Of a DNA stretch of 32,519 nucleotides, positions 22,559 through 30,119 are shown piece after piece. The translations under genes were made by a program, and so were the position numbers. Location: NCBI RefSeq assembly GCF_000332335.1, contig NZ_KB235950.1, forward strand, positions 79,304 to 111,822, written 5' to 3'. Each line of letters begins with the position of its first letter. The stretch's first letter is position 1. This DNA is from Kamptonema formosum PCC 10802. Lineage in GTDB: Bacteria; Cyanobacteriota; Cyanobacteriia; Cyanobacteriales; Oscillatoriaceae. Below the pieces are notes generated by a model that ran no database searches, was not told the DNA's origin, and worked only from the letters and a program-made list of their open reading frames with translations.

Positions 22559-22754
22559 AAGCCACCGGCTGCGGGATGGGCCCAAGGGATTGGGCCGGCG
22601 GGCCTCCGGGAAGGCCGGCGGGACGCCGGTGGGGAGTGCGGCTTTTACACCACTGCGCACCGGCTCAGCCGGCACAGACATAAGCTAAAATTATTAAGTT
22701 ATTTAAACAGACTGCGATTCCCAGTCACATTCTGCTAGTTGTCCCTGACACCTT

Positions 22755-24545
22755 ATGTCTCTCCCCATTCGCAACGTCGCTATCATCGCCCACGTCGATC
22801 ACGGCAAAACCACCCTCGTTGACGCCTTGCTCAAACAATCCGGCATCTTCCGCGAAGGGGAAGACGTACCAGATTGCGTCATGGACTCCAACGCGATTGA
22901 GCGGGAGCGCGGGATCACCATCCTGTCCAAAAATACTGCAGTCAAATACAAAGACACCCTGATCAACATCGTGGACACCCCCGGACACGCCGACTTTGGC
23001 GGCGAAGTCGAGCGGGTGCTCGGCATGGTGGACGGCTGCTTGCTGATTGTGGACGCCAACGAAGGGCCAATGCCCCAAACCCGCTTCGTCCTCAAAAAAG
23101 CCCTGGAAAAGGGACTGCGCCCGATTGTCTTCGTCAACAAAATCGACCGTCCCCAAGCAGATCCCTACGGCGCTATTGATAAAGTGCTCGATCTGTTCCT
23201 GGAACTGGGCGCTGATGAAGATCAGTGCGAATTCCCGTACCTGTTCGGATCGGGGCTCAACGGCACGGCCAAAAAAGAGCTCGACGAAGAAGCCAAAGAC
23301 ATGCAGCCCCTGTTTGAGGCCATCCTCGACCACGTACCGCCGCCGGTGGGCGACCTCAACAAGCCGCTGCAGCTGCAAGTCACCACCCTGGACTATTCGG
23401 AATATCTGGGGCGGATCGTTATTGGGCGCATCCACAACGGCAGCATCAAAGCCGGCCAGCTAGCCGCGCTCGTAACAGAAAGCGGCGCAATTGTCAAGGC
23501 AAAAGTCACAAAATTGATGGGCTTTGAAGGGCTGAAGCGGATTGATGTTGAAGAAGCCTCAGCCGGCAATATTGTGGCGGTTGCCGGTTTTGCCGACGCC
23601 AATATTGGCGAGACGATTACCTGTCCCAACGAGCCGCAAGCTTTGCCGCTGATTAAGGTGGACGAGCCGACGTTGCAGATGACCTTCTCGGTGAACGATT
23701 CCCCGTTTGCCGGTCAGGAAGGGAAGTTTGTCACCTCCCGGCAATTGCGGGACCGCCTCTTCCGCGAACTGGAAACCAACGTCGCCCTGCGCGTGGAAGA
23801 AACCGACTCCCCCGACAAATTCCTGGTGTCCGGGCGCGGCGAGCTGCACTTGGGCATCCTGATTGAAACCATGCGCCGCGAGGACTATGAGTTCCAGGTA
23901 TCCCAGCCGCAAGTGATTTACCGGGAAGTCAGCGGTCAGCCGTGTGAGCCATTCGAGTGTCTGGTGCTGGATGTGCCGGAAGACGCTGTGGGAAGCTGCA
24001 TTGAGCGACTCGGACAGCGCAAGGGCGAAATGCAGGACATGCGCGTTGGCGGGAATGGGCGCACCCAGCTGGAATTTGCCATTCCGGCGCGGGGGCTGAT
24101 TGGTTTCCGGGGCGAGTTCATGCGCCTGACTCGCGGGGAAGGGATTATGAACCACAGCTTCCTGGACTACCGGCCTATCATCGGCGATATTGAAGCGCGG
24201 CGCAATGGCGTGCTGATTTCGTTTGAGGAAGGCGTGGCGACGTTCTATGCGATGAAGAATGCTGAAGATCGCGGGGTGTTCTTTATCACGCCGGGAACGC
24301 GGGTGTATAAGGGGATGATTGTCGGCGAGCACAACCGCCCGCAAGATTTGGATCTCAATGTCTGCAAGACGAAGCAGCTGACGAACCACCGCGCGTCTGG
24401 CGGTGAGGAACTGGTGCAGCTGCAAGCGCCGGTGGACATGAGTCTGGAGCGCGCTCTGGAGTACATCGGACCCGATGAGTTGGTGGAAGTGACGCCGAAG
24501 TCGATTCGCCTGCGGAAGCTGAGCAAGAAGTTGGTGAAGCGTTAA
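22755..24545 (+). CDS. typA: Translational GTPase TypA/BipA
   Basis: This 596-residue protein is an EF-G-like GTPase that binds the ribosome and supports growth under stress and at low temperature. The G domain has [10 protein letters not shown] (G1, residue 10 on), RERGITI (G2), [14 protein letters not shown] (G3) and NKIDRP (G4). Domain II (about 205-290) follows, then the EF-G-like domains III and V ([40 protein letters not shown]), and the BipA-specific C-terminal domain ending in [17 protein letters not shown]. Length and motif order match the family exactly. It appears to be monocistronic and is followed by a hairpin. Confidence 0.97.
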   Translation: MSLPIRNVAIIAHVDHGKTTLVDALLKQSGIFREGEDVPDCVMDSNAIERERGITILSKNTAVKYKDTLINIVDTPGHADFGGEVERVLGMVDGCLLIVDANEGPMPQTRFVLKKALEKGLRPIVFVNKIDRPQADPYGAIDKVLDLFLELGADEDQCEFPYLFGSGLNGTAKKELDEEAKDMQPLFEAILDHVPPPVGDLNKPLQLQVTTLDYSEYLGRIVIGRIHNGSIKAGQLAALVTESGAIVKAKVTKLMGFEGLKRIDVEEASAGNIVAVAGFADANIGETITCPNEPQALPLIKVDEPTLQMTFSVNDSPFAGQEGKFVTSRQLRDRLFRELETNVALRVEETDSPDKFLVSGRGELHLGILIETMRREDYEFQVSQPQVIYREVSGQPCEPFECLVLDVPEDAVGSCIERLGQRKGEMQDMRVGGNGRTQLEFAIPARGLIGFRGEFMRLTRGEGIMNHSFLDYRPIIGDIEARRNGVLISFEEGVATFYAMKNAEDRGVFFITPGTRVYKGMIVGEHNRPQDLDLNVCKTKQLTNHRASGGEELVQLQAPVDMSLERALEYIGPDELVEVTPKSIRLRKLSKKLVKR

Positions 24546-24555
24546 GATAACTGAT

Positions 24556-24576
24556 AGGGTGGGCTGCGCCCACCCT
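24556..24576 (+). terminator. Hairpin after typA
   Basis: The perfect 9-bp stem AGGGTGGGC / GCCCACCCT has a TGC loop, 10 bp after the typA stop. TTCAGTTT follows, so it is only weakly T-rich. Confidence 0.6.
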
Positions 24577-24679
24577 TCAGTTTGCCTGGGAACGAGAGAA
24601 AAATCAATAAGCAACCAGCTCTCTAGTCCCTTACCCTACAACCGGCAAACGCTCTTATGATTAGTGCGGAGTATCTCCT

Positions 24680-24982
24680 ATGACAGAAAAAGAGTTATTG
24701 CCTGCAACTCATGAAGAAGCCGAGCATCTGGCTGCCGAGATGCGTGAAATTAAGGAAGCGATGCTTGAGATTTTTGGGAAATTAAACCGGCTCGAAGCTA
24801 GGATGAAGCGTGTATTTCCCTCTGCTTTTCCCAATCTCTCGAAACCAGAAGGCTTTTCTGAGGTCTTAATTGAAGAAGAGCATATTGTGGCGATGGCAAA
24901 CGACCCACAAATTCAGGCTGAGATAGCTGCCATCAATGAAGAGTTTGCCGTGACTGATATGGATGGCTTGGAAGGCTTATGA
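24680..24982 (+). CDS. Antitoxin-like protein preceding a MazF remnant
   Basis: A 100-residue acidic, helical protein (GGAGTATCTCCT upstream of the ATG). Its N-terminus has heptad-like repeats (EEAEHLAAEMREIKEAMLEI), its middle is basic (RLEARMKRVFPSAF), and its tail is acidic. It overlaps by 4 bp (ATGA) with a MazF/PemK-type reading frame. That position identifies it as a probable cognate antitoxin, although I recognise no known antitoxin DNA-binding fold. The toxin is truncated, so this gene is probably an orphan. Confidence 0.68.
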   Translation: MTEKELLPATHEEAEHLAAEMREIKEAMLEIFGKLNRLEARMKRVFPSAFPNLSKPEGFSEVLIEEEHIVAMANDPQIQAEIAAINEEFAVTDMDGLEGL

Positions 24983-25127
24983 GCGTCCACAGAGGCCAGA
25001 TATATTTTGTAAATCTCGACCCAGTACCAGGTAGGGAGCGAGCCGGCACACGACCTGTTTTGGTACTTTCTATTGACAGAATTAATCGATACGCACACCG
25101 GCACCCTCCGCCTCCCCCTCTCCTATG
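24979..25127 (+). pseudogene. Truncated MazF/PemK-type toxin
   Basis: The 49-residue frame begins MSVHRGQIYFVNLDPVPGRE followed by RAGTRPVLVLSIDRINRY. This is the N-terminal third of a MazF/PemK endoribonuclease (GQIYxVNLDPxxGxEQxGxRPxLV). After about residue 38 it degenerates into a Pro-rich tail (HPPPPPLL) and stops; a full toxin needs about 110 residues. The catalytic Arg near the N-terminus is present, but the rest of the fold is missing, so it should be inactive. Confidence 0.8.
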
Positions 25128-25133
25128 AGCAGA

Positions 25134-25781
25134 TTAAATGTTTTTCACATACTGTTGGATCGCCGGCGACAGGGTGAAAAGGGTTTCATCCCCCTGTTCC
25201 TGTTTTTCAATCAATGAGCGCCGGCTCAAAGACTGCACCGCACTGAAGACTTCAGACGGCGATAGCTGCGTGTGTTCTAGCAATTGGGAAACAGTCACCG
25301 GCTCGCCTTGACTCGCAAGGCGGGACATCACGGCTTTCTCTAACTCCGACAGGCGATCGAAATGCCGGTGTAAGAGAGCCGCCAATTCTTCCCCTAAGAA
25401 TAGCTTATCATATTTCAGGAATTCTGCAACCCCGCCCCTAAATAATTCTTGAATCAGGGTGGCAACTAGGTTTAACCATAAGGGATTGCCCCGGTAGGTG
25501 TCAATCAGGTCTGGCCATTTCTCCTCGTCCCGCAAACCTTTTTCTCGGAGAAGTTCAGCAGATGCCGCACCTAAACCATCGAGGTATAATGTGCGGACAG
25601 GTGAGCTCTCACCTCTTAATGCAGTGATGTCTTTTGGGGGCTCCCAACTGAGCAGCACTAAGCAACTGTTATGGGGGAATTCTCCTGCAAGTCTCAAGAG
25701 TGTGCTATAATCGTTGCAGTCGGGCAGCCCAGTTGCCGGTTGGGCTAAAGCCCAACTGCGAACCTTTGGGCTAAAGCCCAA
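25134..25781 (-). pseudogene. 5'-truncated NB-ARC ATPase gene
   Basis: The frame reads the C-terminal half of an NB-ARC/AP-ATPase domain: NDYSTLLRLAGEFPHNSCLV, GNPLWLNLVATLIQELF (the GxPLxL motif) and a winged-helix-like end (LSELEKAVMSRLASQGEPVT, then SLIEKQ). The Walker A and B half is absent. The reading frame enters a 26-bp repeat array at 25737 instead, and its apparent first residues (MGFSPKVRSW) are repeat-encoded. It ends with a stop at 25134. It is therefore a remnant. Full-length relatives are signalling ATPases, often with WD40 or TPR sensor domains. Confidence 0.7.
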
Positions 25782-25919
25782 CTACGAACCTTTGGGCTAA
25801 AGCCCAACTGCGAACCTTTGGGCTAAAGCCCAACTGCGAACTTTTGGGCTAAAGCCCAACTACGAACCTTTGGGCTAAAGCCCAACTGCGAACCTTTGGG
25901 CTAAAGCCCTACTGCGAAC
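25737..25919. repeat. 26-bp repeat array with GGGCTAAAGCCC palindrome
   Basis: Seven units of TTTGGGCTAAAGCCCAACT followed by RCGAACC, nearly identical, each built on the palindrome GGGCTAAAGCCC. The array abuts the stop codon of the pilT-like gene. A related array in the opposite orientation lies at 27337-27490. Confidence 0.9.
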
Positions 25920-27140
25920 TCAGGCAAAATCGCGAGGAGAGCGAGACGAGTCATAGCCGCCGGTGCGCAACCGGCGCTCTAGATCGTTGGGCTCTGGAGA
26001 AATGCTCATCGCATCCTCGATAGTGACTCGCCCCATGAGCACTTGTTCATAAAGCGCCACATTCATGATCTGCATGCCCTCAATCGTGTCGGTTGCCATT
26101 AGCCGCTGCGCCTCATCCTCCTCACCTTTGAGCAGGTAATCCTGCATCGCCGGCGTGTTGATTAAAATGTCGTGGACTGCAGTGCGACGCCCATCCGTAG
26201 TCTTGAGCAGCAGTTGGGCAATCACCGCCACCAGAGATTCTAATATCTGGATGCGCACCGACGGCTGCTCATCGGGGTTGAACAGGTTCAGCAGCCGGTT
26301 AATGGCGTTGATGGCGTTGCGAGTGTGCAGGGTGCCCATCACCAAGTGCCCTGTTTGGGCGGCTTGCAGGGCGGTGTTAACCGTAATCCGGTCGCGCATT
26401 TCCCCAATTAGAATTACGTCCGGATCTTCCCGCAATACCGCCCGCAAAGCTTGGTGAAAGTCCACCGTGTGCAGCCCCACTTCTCGCTGGCTGATCAGGC
26501 ATTTTTGCGAGGTGTGCACGAACTCAATCGGGTCTTCAACTGTTACAATGTGTCTGGCTTCTGTCTCGTTGAGCTGGCGGATCATTGCCGCCAAAGTGGT
26601 CGATTTTCCTGAGCCGGTCGGGCCGGTTACTAGGATCAGCCCCTGATGGGAGCTGACGATTTTTTTCAGGACGGGCGGCAGCCACAAATCATCAATGGAA
26701 GGCACATGCAGGCTGATCAGCCGCAGGACCATCGCGCCGCCGGTCAGGGAGTCAAAACAATTCACCCGGCACCGCACAAAGCCTGGGTAGAAAATTGCCG
26801 TATCCAGTTCCTTGGTTTCTGCGAACTGTTTTCGCTGCACCGGCGTTAATATTTCTGCCAGGTACTGCTCTAAAATTTCTCGCGTCACCTTTAGCTGATC
26901 CGTCGCCGGCACCATTTCGCCCCGAATCCGAAATCGGGGAACTTGCCCGACTCGAATGTGAATGTCAGAGGCTTTATGAGCGTGGGCGTCTTTGACCATC
27001 TGCTGAATGGAAGTGGGGTGAGTGGCCGCTTGGGCTTGGCCTGCCCCTCTCAGCGGTGGCGGCGGTGGTGGTGGCGGCGGCGCGTTGGGGGGTCGATTAG
27101 CCGGAGATCCGGGCGCAGCAGAAGCATTCATTTTGTCCAT
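25920..27140 (-). CDS. pilT: PilT-type pilus retraction ATPase
   Basis: A 406-residue hexameric ATPase of the PilT/GspE family, which powers retraction of type IV pili and so twitching or phototactic movement. The N-terminus is a Pro/Ala-rich linker with nine consecutive prolines (residues 21-29). The PilT N-domain follows (MVKDAHAHKASDIHIRVGQV), then Walker A GPTGSGKSTT, the Asp box VEDPIEF, Walker B VILIGEMRD and the His box GHLVMGTLHT. The end EGMQIMNVALYEQVLMGRVT is typical. The ATG at 27131 has better spacing from AAGGAA than the ATG at 27140. The two differ by three residues. The polyproline tract is unusual for PilT. It could belong to one of several PilT paralogues known in cyanobacteria. 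Confidence 0.93.
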   Translation of the reverse strand: MDKMNASAAPGSPANRPPNAPPPPPPPPPLRGAGQAQAATHPTSIQQMVKDAHAHKASDIHIRVGQVPRFRIRGEMVPATDQLKVTREILEQYLAEILTPVQRKQFAETKELDTAIFYPGFVRCRVNCFDSLTGGAMVLRLISLHVPSIDDLWLPPVLKKIVSSHQGLILVTGPTGSGKSTTLAAMIRQLNETEARHIVTVEDPIEFVHTSQKCLISQREVGLHTVDFHQALRAVLREDPDVILIGEMRDRITVNTALQAAQTGHLVMGTLHTRNAINAINRLLNLFNPDEQPSVRIQILESLVAVIAQLLLKTTDGRRTAVHDILINTPAMQDYLLKGEEDEAQRLMATDTIEGMQIMNVALYEQVLMGRVTIEDAMSISPEPNDLERRLRTGGYDSSRSPRDFA

Positions 27141-27336
27141 TTCCTTTTCTTTCTAAGGCGGGGTATCGCTGTTACGGATGACAGAGGTTGTGAGATGAAT
27201 AGATGCTCTTTTCCTGAAGTGATATAATAAAAATTGGCTCTAAAATCATCCGCGCTGGTACTTATAATTATAAAAAATCCACCGGCAGTGCGTCGAGTTC
27301 AGCCCGCCTCCGGGGATGGCTCTCCGGGCCGCAGCG

Positions 27337-27490
27337 TTTGTAGTTGGGCTTTAGCCCCAAAGTTTGTAGTTGGGCTTTAGCCCCAAAGTTTGTAGTTGGG
27401 CTTTAGCCCCAAAGTTTGTAGTTGGGCTTTAGCCCCAAAGTTTGTAGTTGGGCTTTAGCCCCAAAGTTTGTAGTTGGGCTTTAGCCCCAC
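27337..27490. repeat. 26-bp repeat array with GGGCTTTAGCCC palindrome
   Basis: Six units of TTTGTAGTTGGGCTTTAG then CCCCAAAG. Read on the opposite strand it is similar to the 25737-25919 array, so the pilT-like gene and its upstream region are bracketed by inverted arrays. A GAAACCCGGTTTCT palindrome follows near 27510. Confidence 0.9.
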
Positions 27491-27589
27491 GAAACCTCTC
27501 TTCCAGGGCAGAAACCCGGTTTCTAGGCTTTCACAACTCAAATACAAACGTTATAGTGTGCGAATCTACCCAGGCAAAAGGGACGTTTT

Positions 27590-28774
27590 ATGAACATCAC
27601 TGAGCGAATTGCCGGACGGGTGCGCCGGCGCGTCGCAGACTGGCTGGAAAGCCACTGGGCGAGCCCCGCTTACGCCGGCTGGCTGCTGGGAGGGCTGGCC
27701 ATTTTCTTCTTTGCAGCGGCGACGAATACAATGGCGGGGTGGCTTTACGCGATCAGCGGTGTCAGTTTGGCGCTGCTGGCAATTGCAGCGGTTTTGCCGG
27801 TGCGAGCCCTGCGCCAGATAACGGTCCGCCGGCGTCCCGTGGAGCCGGTGAGTGTTGGCGACCAGCTGACGGTTGAAATCGAAATCGAAAATCCAACTCC
27901 CCAACCGAAGACTCTGCTGCAAGTCCGGGACGTTCTCCCCTACGTTTTGGGGCAGCCGCCGGCCAGCACCATCGAAAGCATCCCCCCCCAAGGGGTTTAT
28001 CTGTGGGTATACTATCAGGAGGCCAGCAGAAGGGGGATCTACCGCTGGGATGAGATACAGCTGCGCACAGGAACGCCCCTGGGACTGTTTTGGTGCCGGC
28101 GCAGCCAGTACGCCAAAGCCACTGCCTTTGTCTACCCTGCGGTTTTACCCATAAAGAGCTGCCCCCTAATCGATGAAATTGGCCAGCAAAACAGCCCCTT
28201 GCCCCACAGCGATCGCCGGTCTCAAATGGCAACCGAAGGCATCACCCGCACACTGCGCCCCTACCGGTTTGGCGACCCGACCCGCCTGATCCACTGGCGC
28301 AGCAGCGCCCGGTATGGCGAATTGCGGGTGCGCGAGTTAGAGGTTTCCACCGGCGGGAAAGAAATTATCATCGCCTTGGACAGCGCCTGGATGTGGCGTC
28401 CGGAGGACTTTGAGCAAGCCGTTACAGCGGCTGTTTCGCTGTACTTCTACGCCAGCCGGACTCAGCTTTCTGCGCAACTGTGGACAGCGGGCACCGGCTT
28501 GGTTCACGGGCACAAAGTCGTTTTGGAAACCCTCGCCGGCACCGGCTTTGGTGAGGATGCCCGATCTGGGGCTCTGCCAGAGTTGCCCTCGATCTGGCTG
28601 ACTCAAAATCCTGTGAGCCTGAATTCCCTGCCACCAGGGAGCCGGTGGGTGCTGTGGGCACCGGCGGCTCCCGTTGAGGACGGGGAAAAAATGCCGGTGA
28701 ACCGGGACAAACCGGGCATTGAGATCCAGCCTGACAAACCCCTGCAACTGCAGCTGCAGTCCCCGCTGAGGTAA
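27590..28774 (+). CDS. DUF58 domain-containing protein
   Basis: This 394-residue protein has two hydrophobic segments near the N-terminus (about residues 29-45 and 50-70), then a beta-rich region. The DUF58 signature follows near residues 222-250: RPYRFGDPTRLIHWRSSARY, then GELRVRELE. DUF58 proteins resemble a von Willebrand A-like fold and usually accompany MoxR ATPases. None is visible beside it here. It is expected to be membrane-anchored with a cytoplasmic domain. It is divergent from pilT across a repeat array and has no close operon partner. The exact role is unknown. Confidence 0.9.
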   Translation: MNITERIAGRVRRRVADWLESHWASPAYAGWLLGGLAIFFFAAATNTMAGWLYAISGVSLALLAIAAVLPVRALRQITVRRRPVEPVSVGDQLTVEIEIENPTPQPKTLLQVRDVLPYVLGQPPASTIESIPPQGVYLWVYYQEASRRGIYRWDEIQLRTGTPLGLFWCRRSQYAKATAFVYPAVLPIKSCPLIDEIGQQNSPLPHSDRRSQMATEGITRTLRPYRFGDPTRLIHWRSSARYGELRVRELEVSTGGKEIIIALDSAWMWRPEDFEQAVTAAVSLYFYASRTQLSAQLWTAGTGLVHGHKVVLETLAGTGFGEDARSGALPELPSIWLTQNPVSLNSLPPGSRWVLWAPAAPVEDGEKMPVNRDKPGIEIQPDKPLQLQLQSPLR

Positions 28775-28789
28775 AGGGGGAACGAGAGT

Positions 28790-28899
28790 GTTTCAATCCC
28801 GTTTCCTTTGATTCGCTGGCCAAAAATCTTCTCCTCCTGCCCCCTGCTGAAATTAGCGTCGCATTCATTTGGGCTTGTTTGCACAACCGGGATGCTCCC
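28790..28899. mobile_element. Second copy of the 109-bp MITE
   Basis: Matches 22174-22282 over its whole length: GTTTCAATCCCGTTTCC start, CTGGCCAAAAATCTTCTCCT, CCCCCTGCTGAAAT, and end GGGATGCTCCC. The flanks (ACGAGAGT and CCGGTGGG) are not duplicated, so the original target duplication is lost or this copy is older. It sits 15 bp after the DUF58 stop. Confidence 0.78.
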
Positions 28900-29027
28900 C
28901 CGGTGGGCAACTCGCTCAAAAGCGGCAAGCTGAGCTTTGGCTGGTGCGACTCATTGCTGAAGGCGGACGGTTGAGCACTGCGGTAAAATGCAAAGGAAGA
29001 CTTCGATCGCCCTTGAGATCTGCTTTC

Positions 29028-29393
29028 ATGAACAAAACAGAAACCCCAATCCAAGACAGGGATAAAACCCTGGAGGCAATGCGGCACTTCTCGGAAACCT
29101 ACGCCAAGCGCACCGGCACCTACTTCTGCGTTGACCCCTCGGTGACCGCTGTGGTGATCGAAGGGCTGGCCAGACATAAAGACGAACTCGGCTCGCCCCT
29201 GTGTCCCTGCCGGCACTACGAAGACAAGGAAGCCGAAGTGAAAGCAGCTTTCTGGAATTGCCCGTGCGTCCCCATGCGCGAGCGCAAAGAGTGCCACTGC
29301 ATGCTGTTTCTCACCCCAGAGAACGACTTTGCCGGTGACCAGCAAGAAATTTCGCTCGAAGAAATCAAAACTCACACCCAAAATATTGGTTAA
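29028..29393 (+). CDS. ftrC: Ferredoxin-thioredoxin reductase, catalytic chain
   Basis: With the ATG at 29028 this is a 121-residue protein; the frame extends upstream into non-coding sequence. It contains the catalytic-chain cysteine pattern: FCVDPS, SPLCPCRHYEDK, FWNCPCVPMRERKECHCMLF. In the family these provide the ligands of a 4Fe-4S cluster plus the active-site disulfide that reduces thioredoxin with electrons from ferredoxin. This enzyme couples photosynthetic electron flow to redox regulation in cyanobacteria. No ferredoxin or variable chain is visible beside it. Confidence 0.96.
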   Translation: MNKTETPIQDRDKTLEAMRHFSETYAKRTGTYFCVDPSVTAVVIEGLARHKDELGSPLCPCRHYEDKEAEVKAAFWNCPCVPMRERKECHCMLFLTPENDFAGDQQEISLEEIKTHTQNIG

Positions 29394-29402
29394 ATCAGCG
29401 GC

Positions 29403-29423
29403 AAGCCTCTTTCTGGGCGGCTT
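29403..29423 (+). terminator. Weak terminator after ftrC
   Basis: AAGCC pairs with GGCTT across a 10-nt loop and is followed by TTGA, ten bases after the ftrC stop. Confidence 0.4.
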
Positions 29424-29501
29424 TTGAGCTAAAGGAGCCAAATTTAGGCAGCGAGAAAATGTAGCGGTAGTGCGGGATGTCGGAGGAACCCCACCCCCCA
29501 A

Positions 29502-29527
29502 CCCCCTCCCCGCATGCGGGGAGGGGG
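29502..29527. repeat. Perfect 26-bp C/G palindrome
   Basis: CCCCCTCCCCGC, then ATGCGGGGAGGGGG: a perfect inverted repeat around GCATGC. It sits between two similar stretches (29454-29486 and 29590-29621) upstream of the DUF309 gene. Confidence 0.8.
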
Positions 29528-29611
29528 AGTAAGAAAGGGGAGGGATAATAGCCGAAAATTTTTCAATCCCCCTGATAATGTGCGAGGCAAAAAATGGAGC
29601 GGTAGAGGGGA

Positions 29612-29989
29612 ATGTCCGAAGCAATACCAGATGAGTTTTGGCAAGGCGTAGAGCAGTTCAACCGGCAAGAGTTCTACGCCTGTCACGATACCTTAGAAGC
29701 TTTGTGGATGGAGGCGTCAGAACCAGAACGCACTTTTTATCAGGGCGTGCTGCAAATTTCCGTCGCCCTCTATCACCTCGGCAACGGCAACTGGCGCGGT
29801 GCCGCAATCTTGCTGGGAGAAGGAATCAGCCGGCTGCGCTCCTATCAGCCAGCATATTTTGGCATTGATGTCAAGGAATTAGTGGCGCAAAGTGCGGAAC
29901 TTTTAGGGAATTTGCAACAGGCAGGGCCAGAAAAAGTGGCTGATTTTGCTGTGGGCTCGTTTGGTATTGCAGTTGCCAAAAGTAGCTAG
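29612..29989 (+). CDS. DUF309 domain protein
   Basis: A 125-residue helical protein with the DUF309 pattern: FNRQEFYACHDTLEALWMEA (FxxxxFxxxHxxLExxW), followed by FYQGVLQISVALYHLGNGN and a C-terminal helix. The GAGGGG just before the ATG supports the start. The function is unknown. A diverged partial duplicate of its start region lies upstream at 29454-29486. Confidence 0.88.
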   Translation: MSEAIPDEFWQGVEQFNRQEFYACHDTLEALWMEASEPERTFYQGVLQISVALYHLGNGNWRGAAILLGEGISRLRSYQPAYFGIDVKELVAQSAELLGNLQQAGPEKVADFAVGSFGIAVAKSS

Positions 29990-30033
29990 ACTGTCTGGTG
30001 AACCGCCCCTGTGAAGGATCGCCAAGAAAAGTA

Positions 30034-30062
30034 GGGTGGGTTCCCTCTTAGGTAACCCACCC
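30034..30062. terminator. Hairpin between convergent genes
   Basis: The perfect stem GGGTGGGTT / AACCCACCC has an 11-nt loop and lies between the DUF309 and RTX stops. It could serve both strands, although no T-run follows on either side. Confidence 0.5.
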
Positions 30063-30119
30063 CAACCGCCTATTTAAAAAAGTGGGACGCTCCCGAATAA
30101 CAAGGTATGCCGCCCTGTT

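Noticed and set aside
23559-24614. Long minus-strand frame of 351 residues
   Set aside because: It is antisense to typA, which is unambiguous. The frame arises from the biased third codon positions of typA.
25737-25919. Possible CRISPR array
   Set aside because: The 26-bp units are adjacent with no unique spacers between them, and each unit is a palindromic tandem repeat. No cas gene is in the window.
27337-27490. Possible CRISPR array
   Set aside because: Same reasoning: uninterrupted tandem units with no spacers.
28422-29624. Minus-strand 400-residue frame
   Set aside because: It runs antisense through DUF58, the MITE and ftrC. It has no coherent domain.
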